Source: CAXSDR01 sp964236445 | GTDB lineage: Bacteria > Actinomycetota > Actinomycetes > Motilibacterales > Motilibacteraceae | Direction of reading: 5' to 3' | DNA length: 14,863 nt | Assembly: GCA_964236445.1 (NCBI GenBank) | Contig: CAXSDR010000093.1 | Span: 1 to 14,863 of the forward strand | Part shown: positions 6,479-11,686 of the stretch, one piece after another | How positions within the stretch are numbered: the first letter of the stretch is position 1 | Layout: each line of letters opens with the position of its first letter | Notes under the pieces: generated by a model | The model's input: only the letters and a program-made list of their open reading frames with translations | Databases searched by the model: none | Told to the model about the DNA's origin: nothing | Translations under genes and position numbers: made by a program

Positions 6479-6512
6479 CTGACCTGCACAAATGGGACTT
6501 CCTGCAGGTCAG
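6479..6512. repeat. Inverted repeat CTGACCTGCA / TGCAGGTCAG
   Basis: Perfect 10-bp arms at 6479-6488 and 6503-6512, spacer 14 bp. It sits directly upstream of the minus-strand TTGACA, where an operator or activator site would be placed. It could serve either divergent gene. Confidence 0.6.
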
Positions 6513-6539
6513 TGACGTGTCATCCACAGAGAGTGATCC

Positions 6540-6557
6540 CGTAATTGCCTGATTACG
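6540..6557. promoter_or_regulatory. Operator-like dyad CGTAAT-tgcctg-ATTACG
   Basis: Perfect 6-bp AT-containing arms with a 6-bp spacer, standing out from very GC-rich surroundings. The spacing suits a dimeric helix-turn-helix regulator. It abuts the 10-bp hairpin at 6558-6581. Confidence 0.4.
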
Positions 6558-6581
6558 CGGCGTGTCGCCCACGACACGCCG
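6558..6581. repeat. Perfect 10-bp hairpin CGGCGTGTCG-ccca-CGACACGCCG
   Basis: Arms at 6558-6567 and 6572-6581 with a 4-nt loop. No T-run on either strand, so it is only a weak terminator candidate. It may insulate the divergent genes or form part of the adjacent operator. Confidence 0.55.
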
Positions 6582-6622
6582 ACGCACCTCTGTGGCAGCC
6601 CCGGTCTTCTGGACCGCGCGGT

Positions 6623-6628
6623 TAGGCT
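6623..6628 (+). promoter_or_regulatory. Possible -10 box (TAGGCT) for the secreted FG-GAP protein
   Basis: TAGGCT in the context GGTTAGGCTG matches the TANNNT -10 pattern of actinobacterial promoters, about 90 bases upstream of the chosen ATG. No -35 is visible at the usual distance. The rest of 6582-6716 shows no other structure. Confidence 0.3.
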
Positions 6629-6716
6629 GCCCCTCGGCCCCCGGGCCACCCGGTTCAACCGTCATGCGCACGACACCCTCTCGGTGACGCGCGACCCTCG
6701 ACCCACCGCGGGAGCC

Positions 6717-9143
6717 ATGTCCGTCCGTCACCTGCTGCGAACCCGACGTCTCGTGATCGCCTGCACAGCGATCGCCCTGCCCGTGGTCGGGCTGCTGCCG
6801 ATCAGCGAGGCTGCTGCGATCCCACCGAGCGCGAGCGTCGTCCGTGCGGGTCCGGAAATCGGCGCCGAGCGGTCCGTTCCCGGCTATGCCACGGCGGCTC
6901 GGCGCTCGGCGCGCGTCGAGCGCGCGTCCGGCCGGGTGGACACCGTGTTCCAGGTCGCGACACCCGTGGGTTCGGCGCCGCTGTCGGGCGACTGGGACGG
7001 CGACGGCGCCAGCACGCCCGCGACCTTCACCGGCGGCAGCTGGACGCTCTGGAACACCGCGGTGGGGCGCGCGCCCACGCCCGCGACCACGATCACGGGC
7101 TTCGGCGCCACCGGCGACCAGGCCGTCACCGGTGACTGGAACGGCGACGGCCGCACCGACATCGGCGTCTACCGTGACGGCGTCTTCACCCTCGGCGTCC
7201 TCTCTGTCCAGTCCCAGCTCGGCCGGCGCGACCACCTGCACTTCGGGCTGCCGGGCGACGTCGCTGTCGTCGGCGACTGGGACGGCGACGGCAAGGACGA
7301 CGTCGGCGTACGCCGAGGTGACACGTTCTATCTGCGCACCCCGGCGCCGCCGCCGCTGGTCGTCGTCTCTCCCAGCGGTTCCGCGTCTCCCACTGCAAGC
7401 CCGGGCGCGTCCCCGGCTCCCACTCCCCCGCCTGCTGCGCCGGTGCCACCGGCACCGGGCATCCCCCTCGGGGACGCCGTCATCCGCTACGGCTCCGCGA
7501 GCGACGAGCCGGTCGCCGGAGACTGGGACGGTGACGGCAAGGACACGGTCGGCGTCGTACGCGGCGCGACCTGGTATCTGCGCGACGACCTGCGGCCCGG
7601 GCCGGCGACCACGACACGTGCGGTCGGGCGCGAGGCGGGCTCGGTCCCCCTCCCGTGGCGGTCCAGCACCGGCGACGGCACGTCATGCCCCTACGCCGCG
7701 GCGAAGCGGGTCGTGGCGCGAGGTGATGCCAACGCCGACCTGGTCGTGGAGCCCTACGGCTTGCACCTGCCGATGCCCGGTGAGGACGTGGAGGGCAAAG
7801 TGCGCACGTCGCTGCTCACCGCCGAGCGCTACCTGATGAACGCCGGTCACACCTCGCAGACCTACGTCCGCGAGCCGTGGTCCGACCCGCTGCAGCGGAC
7901 CTCGCGCACCACCGAGGAAGCGATCCGGTTGCCCGCGATGCGCGCTGCCACGCTCGCGATCGGCCTCTCCACGCAGGCCTGGGATCCAGCGAGCCTGGGC
8001 AGCACCGAGCACGGCACGGAGTACGTCGCGTGGCTGGTCCGGACGATCGCCTGCACGCACGCCTCGATGACCCCCGGCGGCTGGGGCTACGGCTTCCAGA
8101 CCGCCCATTGGGCGATGCTCACTGCCATGGCCGCATGGCTGGTCTGGGACGACCTGCAGCCGCAGGAGCGCGAGTACGTCGCGACGATGCTGGTCGGGGA
8201 GTCCGACTTCCTGCTCACCCAGGCCGTGCAATACCAGTTCGACCGGGCAGGCGGCGAGCTCAGCCCGGGAGATACCAGGGCCGAGGAGGACTCCTGGAAC
8301 GCCGCGGCGCTGCAGCTCGCCGTCGAGATGATGCCCGACCACCCGCGCGCCGACCTGTGGCGCCGCCGCGCCGTCGACCTGGCCGCGGGCTCGTTCGCGC
8401 GGGCGGCCGACGTGGGAAGCAGCGCACCGGTCAACGGCGTGGCGCTCTCGGCGCGGCTCGGGGGCAGCAACGCTGCCGCCGACGGCTCGGTCGTCAACAA
8501 CGCGATCATCACCGGCGACTACATCTCCACGGTTCAGCAGAACTGGTGGTCCGCGGCCTTCGCCCAGCTCGGGCAGACCGACGTCCTCGAAGCGGCCCTG
8601 ACGAACGCCGACCCGGTGTGGGCCGCCATGACGGCCAACACCTACACCCGCACCGACCTCGACGGCACGGTCACCACGAGCGCGATCTACCGAGAGGACG
8701 GCCAGGTCTTCTTCCCCCAGGGCTCGCGCTGGGGCACGGTGCGACGCGCGCAGTTCGTGAGTCTCGACGCCTTCCGGCTGCTGACCGTGCGCAGTCCCGA
8801 GGGCCGTGAGGCAGCGTGGACCTGGCTCGATCGTCACATCGACGGACAGCTTGCGTTGCAGGCCCGCAGCCCGGACGGTCGGACGTTCCTGCCGGGTGAG
8901 GACAACTACCCCGGCCGGGAGGAGTACGCCGCCAGCCAGGTCGCCTTCGCCTGGCTCGCGCTCTACATCGACGCGTGGCAGCCGGTCGACCGGGTGGATC
9001 GCGCCGCCTACTCCCCACTCCCGGTGCAGACGGTGCACTCGCTGTCGCTCTCGGGAGGCCTCGCTGCCTTCGCCGGTGGGCTGACCGGAGTGGTCTCACC
9101 CGTCGGTGCCGTGCGGGGGGACCGGCCACACCCGAGCCCCTGA
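6717..9143 (+). CDS. Secreted FG-GAP/VCBS-repeat protein with large alpha-helical (toroid-like) domain
   Basis: An 808-residue exported protein. Residues 1-34 form a signal peptide: a basic start, a hydrophobic core at 12-28, and a likely cleavage near EAAA. Calcium-binding blade motifs GDWDGDG or GDWNGDG occur at 91, 139, 186 and 268, each followed by a short beta pattern ending in W/Y-L. A proline/serine/alanine linker (207-250) lies before the fourth blade. From about 360 to 755 the protein is helical and rich in Trp and Tyr, with GGWGYGFQTAHWAM (454-467), RAEEDSWNAAAL (521-532) and YPGREEYAASQVAFAW (731-746). This pattern recalls (alpha/alpha) toroid polysaccharide lyases or hydrolases, but I cannot name a family or catalytic residues. 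ATG 6717 starts the signal peptide cleanly; a GTG at 6684 would add 11 residues. It lies divergent from lnt and convergent with the amidohydrolase, 29 bp apart. Confidence 0.88.
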   Translation: MSVRHLLRTRRLVIACTAIALPVVGLLPISEAAAIPPSASVVRAGPEIGAERSVPGYATAARRSARVERASGRVDTVFQVATPVGSAPLSGDWDGDGASTPATFTGGSWTLWNTAVGRAPTPATTITGFGATGDQAVTGDWNGDGRTDIGVYRDGVFTLGVLSVQSQLGRRDHLHFGLPGDVAVVGDWDGDGKDDVGVRRGDTFYLRTPAPPPLVVVSPSGSASPTASPGASPAPTPPPAAPVPPAPGIPLGDAVIRYGSASDEPVAGDWDGDGKDTVGVVRGATWYLRDDLRPGPATTTRAVGREAGSVPLPWRSSTGDGTSCPYAAAKRVVARGDANADLVVEPYGLHLPMPGEDVEGKVRTSLLTAERYLMNAGHTSQTYVREPWSDPLQRTSRTTEEAIRLPAMRAATLAIGLSTQAWDPASLGSTEHGTEYVAWLVRTIACTHASMTPGGWGYGFQTAHWAMLTAMAAWLVWDDLQPQEREYVATMLVGESDFLLTQAVQYQFDRAGGELSPGDTRAEEDSWNAAALQLAVEMMPDHPRADLWRRRAVDLAAGSFARAADVGSSAPVNGVALSARLGGSNAAADGSVVNNAIITGDYISTVQQNWWSAAFAQLGQTDVLEAALTNADPVWAAMTANTYTRTDLDGTVTTSAIYREDGQVFFPQGSRWGTVRRAQFVSLDAFRLLTVRSPEGREAAWTWLDRHIDGQLALQARSPDGRTFLPGEDNYPGREEYAASQVAFAWLALYIDAWQPVDRVDRAAYSPLPVQTVHSLSLSGGLAAFAGGLTGVVSPVGAVRGDRPHPSP

Positions 9144-9172
9144 CATGCCTCGTCGAGCGTCGTCACTCTCGC

Positions 9173-10777
9173 TCAGCTCGCGCTGAACAGTGTCCGGCCG
9201 TCGAGCACCGTGCGCAGGCAGCGCGGCGCGCCGCTGCTGAGATCAGGCAGACCCGCGACCCCTGCTCGCGGATCGGTCGACCATGCCGCGACTGTGCCGT
9301 TCGGTGCCTGCACCTGCAACGGTCCGGCATCCCACACCGCGTAGGTGGCCGGTGAGCCGGGGGCGAGGACGCCCGCTGCGTCCGACCCTGCCGCACGCCA
9401 GCCACCGCGCGTCGCGGCGGTGAAGGCCGCGCGGGCCGACAGCGCCGAACCGGGCTCCCGCAGCCGCACCGCAGCGCGTACGCCGCCCCACGGGTCCAGT
9501 GGGGTCACCGGGCTGTCACTGCCGAAGGCGAGCGGGACGCCCGCGGCGCTCAGGGCCCGCAGCGGATGCGTACGCCTCGCCCGCTCGACTCCCAGCCGCG
9601 CGGCGTAAGCGCCCGCAGGCCCTCCCCACGTGGCGTCGAAGACGGGTTGGACCGAGGCCACCATGCCCCATCGCGCGAGCCGCTCGATGTGCACCGGGTC
9701 GGCCATCACCGCGTGCTCGAGGCGGTGACGTCCCCGGCGGATGGCCGGCTCTCCCACGACGTCGGCGGCCGCTGCGAACCCCGCGAGAACCACGTCGAGG
9801 GCGCCGTCCCCGATCGCGTGCAGGCTCGTCTGCACGCCGGCCGAGGTGCAGGCGAGGACGTGGTCGCGGACCTGCGCAGCGGTGAGGTAGGACCTGCCCG
9901 AGCCGGCACGGTCGGCATAGGGCGTGCGCAGGAGCGCGGTGCCGCTGCCGATCGACCCGTCCGCGAAGAGGTCGCCGCCGGGTGTGGCGCCGAGGCGCTG
10001 AGCGGTCGCGACGCCGTCGGTGCCGGCCTCTGCCCAGTAGGCCACGACCTGCGGCACGTCGGCCGCGCGCGAACAGTCAGCGAGCAGCTCGCGCAGGTCG
10101 TCCTCACCGCCGAGCTCGGGGCCGCCCATCTCGTGGACGGCCGCGATGCCGAGCGCGGCGGCGCCGTGCAGCGCGGCCATGCGGGCGTCGCGCCGCCCCG
10201 CTGCGCCGATCGAGCTCAGGACCCCAGCTCCCGCGAGGGCACTCGCGTCGCCCCGCAAGGCCCCGGTCGCGCGGTCACACCCCTCGGCGGCGGCGACCTC
10301 CGGCGTCAGCACGAGGTAGGCGCGCGAGGCGACGGCGCTGTGCAGGTCGCTACGGGTGAGCAGGACCGGACGTCCCGGAGCGGCCTTTTCAAGTTCGTCG
10401 GCGCTCGGCGGTCGGTTCTCGGGCCAGCGCGACTCATCCCATCGCGAGCCGTGCAGGAGCCGCCCAGGTGGCAGGGCCGCCGCTCGCCGGGCCACGGCAG
10501 CCAGTGCCTCGGCCAGACTGCGAGCCCCCGAAAGGTCGAGGCTGCGCAGGGCCAGACCGGTCTGCGTGAGGTGCACGTGGGCATCGACGAACGCCGGTGT
10601 GACGAGCGCGCCAGCGAGGTCGACGACGTCGACGTCGACGTCTGCCGCAGCCGCTGCGTCCTCGCCACCCACCCAGGCGACCCTGCCGCCGACGACCAGC
10701 ATCGCCGTGGCGTCCGGCACGGCGCCGTAGACGCGACCGTGCCGCAGCAGCACGTCACGCAAACGCTCCTCGCTCAT
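9173..10777 (-). CDS. YtcJ-like metal-dependent amidohydrolase
   Basis: A 534-residue cytosolic amidohydrolase of the Amidohydro_3/YtcJ group, hydrolysing amide or related bonds in an unknown substrate. Metal-site residues are visible: H67 and H69 in VDAHVHLTQTG, H320 in SLHAIGDGALD, H351 and H355 in HRLEH, and D421 in AFGSDSPV. FADGSIGSGTALL at 271-283 and the C-terminal GSPATYAVWD strand are also typical, as is the N-terminal beta-sandwich leading into ALVTPAFVDAH. Length is normal. ATG 10777 begins the conserved part. The frame extends to 10981, but the extra residues include a Pro-Phe-Met repeat encoded by a 9-bp DNA repeat and are unlikely to be translated. No strong Shine-Dalgarno precedes the ATG. 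It is transcribed towards lnt but separated from it by the FG-GAP gene on the other strand. Confidence 0.92.
   Translation of the reverse strand: MSEERLRDVLLRHGRVYGAVPDATAMLVVGGRVAWVGGEDAAAAADVDVDVVDLAGALVTPAFVDAHVHLTQTGLALRSLDLSGARSLAEALAAVARRAAALPPGRLLHGSRWDESRWPENRPPSADELEKAAPGRPVLLTRSDLHSAVASRAYLVLTPEVAAAEGCDRATGALRGDASALAGAGVLSSIGAAGRRDARMAALHGAAALGIAAVHEMGGPELGGEDDLRELLADCSRAADVPQVVAYWAEAGTDGVATAQRLGATPGGDLFADGSIGSGTALLRTPYADRAGSGRSYLTAAQVRDHVLACTSAGVQTSLHAIGDGALDVVLAGFAAAADVVGEPAIRRGRHRLEHAVMADPVHIERLARWGMVASVQPVFDATWGGPAGAYAARLGVERARRTHPLRALSAAGVPLAFGSDSPVTPLDPWGGVRAAVRLREPGSALSARAAFTAATRGGWRAAGSDAAGVLAPGSPATYAVWDAGPLQVQAPNGTVAAWSTDPRAGVAGLPDLSSGAPRCLRTVLDGRTLFSAS
10625..10642. repeat. 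Three tandem GACGTC units
   Basis: GACGTC occurs three times in a row, encoding alternating Asp-Val at residues 47-52 of the amidohydrolase in the linker before its barrel. The 6-bp unit keeps the frame, so copy-number change would only lengthen the linker. Confidence 0.8.
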
Positions 10778-11190
10778 GCGCACAGTGTGGTGGCCTGCGA
10801 CGGTCCTGGCGCGCAGGCATACCGGGGCACGCCTGTCGGCACGCTCACAGCGGTCATCCGTATCCCAGTTCGATGGCGCTTCACCGATGGCGACCACGCA
10901 TCGCGCCAGCATGAACGGCATGAACGGCATGAACGGCATGAACGGCATCAAGCCGACCCGAGATCCGAACGAGGCAGACAAACATTATGTGAATACCGTA
11001 TGACGATGCCGAAGCATGCCCCGAACATCTAGGGCGGGATGGCTTGCCCGCTAGCGAAGTCCGAATGCTTAGGACACTATCGGCGGACACGGCCCGTTCG
11101 TCGCGCTATCGCTCACCTGAGTGCCGGCCAGCCGAATCGACATTTCCCCGCTCACATCCGTGGGCCACCGCTCCGTTCCTCCAGATAAGG
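10778..11190. other. Non-coding region between amidohydrolase and secreted SGNH gene
   Basis: 413 bp between divergent start codons, presumably holding promoters for both. It contains the 9-bp tandem repeat at 10911-10946 and an AT-richer stretch at 10976-11005. A 38-codon ORF from ATG 10887 to TGA 11003 runs through the repeat but has no Shine-Dalgarno or recognisable product. I find no convincing -35/-10 pair. Confidence 0.6.
10911..10946. repeat. Four tandem copies of ATGAACGGC
   Basis: Perfect 9-bp units start at 10911, 10920, 10929 and 10938, and degenerate to ATCAAGCC afterwards. Read on the plus strand in frame it encodes Met-Asn-Gly repeats, and on the minus strand Pro-Phe-Met repeats. 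It lies about 135 bp upstream of the amidohydrolase start and 250 bp upstream of the SGNH gene. Confidence 0.9.
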
Positions 11191-11199
11191 ATGTCTGCC

Positions 11200-11585
11200 A
11201 TGCGGCCAGGCGCGCGTTCATGGCTCGCAGTTCCCATCGTCACGGGCGTGGGCCTCATTGTGGCGACGCTGTCGTCGCTTCCTGTGCCTGCACCGTCCTG
11301 GGGGAACAGCGCACGGGCGGCTCTCACACCGGGTGTCCGCTGCGACCGGACAGCCACGGTCCCCCCGGCCACGCTGCACTCGACAGCACAGTCCCACATT
11401 CAGTCCGTCATGCAGCGCGCCGACGAGACCGTGTGCGGGGCCGCCAGCTCCGGCTTGTACGCGGGCACTGTCGGCGGTGCGTACGTGCAACAGGTAGCCG
11501 CCTCCGGTGACCTGGCCATCACGATGGACACCTCGGCGGTGGATGACGCGGCTGTCGCTCGAGCGCTACAGCAGTGGATTCCGAA
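11200..11585 (+). CDS. Secreted SGNH/FG-GAP protein, N-terminal part (runs into assembly gap)
   Basis: 128 codons before the gap. A signal peptide is clear: MRPGARSWLAVPIVTGVGLI as basic start plus hydrophobic core, with cleavage probably after NSARA near residue 40. The mature start (LTPGVRCDRTATVPP) is followed by a helical stretch with two cysteines and an Ala/Gly/Val-rich region that I do not recognise. ATG 11200 is nine bases after AAGG (11187-11190); the in-frame ATG at 11191 directly abuts that AAGG and is less likely. The reading frame here differs from the frame after the gap, which is expected when 100 N stands for an unknown length. I treat both parts as one gene because the signal peptide lies upstream and an exported enzyme without its own start lies downstream. 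Two separate genes remain possible. Confidence 0.75.
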
Positions 11586-11685
11586 NNNNNNNNNNNNNNN
11601 NNNNNNNNNNNNNNNNNNNNNNNNNNNNNNNNNNNNNNNNNNNNNNNNNNNNNNNNNNNNNNNNNNNNNNNNNNNNNNNNNNNNN
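11586..11685. other. Assembly gap, 100 N
   Basis: Exactly 100 N is the conventional placeholder for a scaffold gap of unknown size. It interrupts a coding sequence, and the frames on its two sides do not match. Confidence 0.98.
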
Positions 11686-11686
11686 A

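Noticed and set aside
4541..6544. 667-codon open frame on the plus strand opposite lnt
   Set aside because: Low-complexity Arg/Gly/Asp translation, no motif; lnt on the other strand has an intact catalytic triad.
6664..6687. Seven-codon ORF overlapping GTG 6684 as GTGA
   Set aside because: No ribosome-binding site and no Cys/His or other attenuator-like codon run; likely chance.
7683..9038. Long minus-strand frame opposite the FG-GAP protein
   Set aside because: His/Arg/Gly-rich shadow with no recognisable domain; the plus frame has a signal peptide and repeats.
10911..10946. CRISPR array
   Set aside because: The units are adjacent 9-bp copies without spacers; no other spaced repeats and no cas genes in the window.
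10778..10981. Extension of the amidohydrolase through the Pro-Phe-Met repeat
   Set aside because: The repeat is a DNA minisatellite in the upstream region; the conserved protein begins at 10777.
9566..11032. 488-codon plus-strand frame opposite the amidohydrolase
   Set aside because: Shadow frame; the amidohydrolase metal-binding motifs are on the minus strand.
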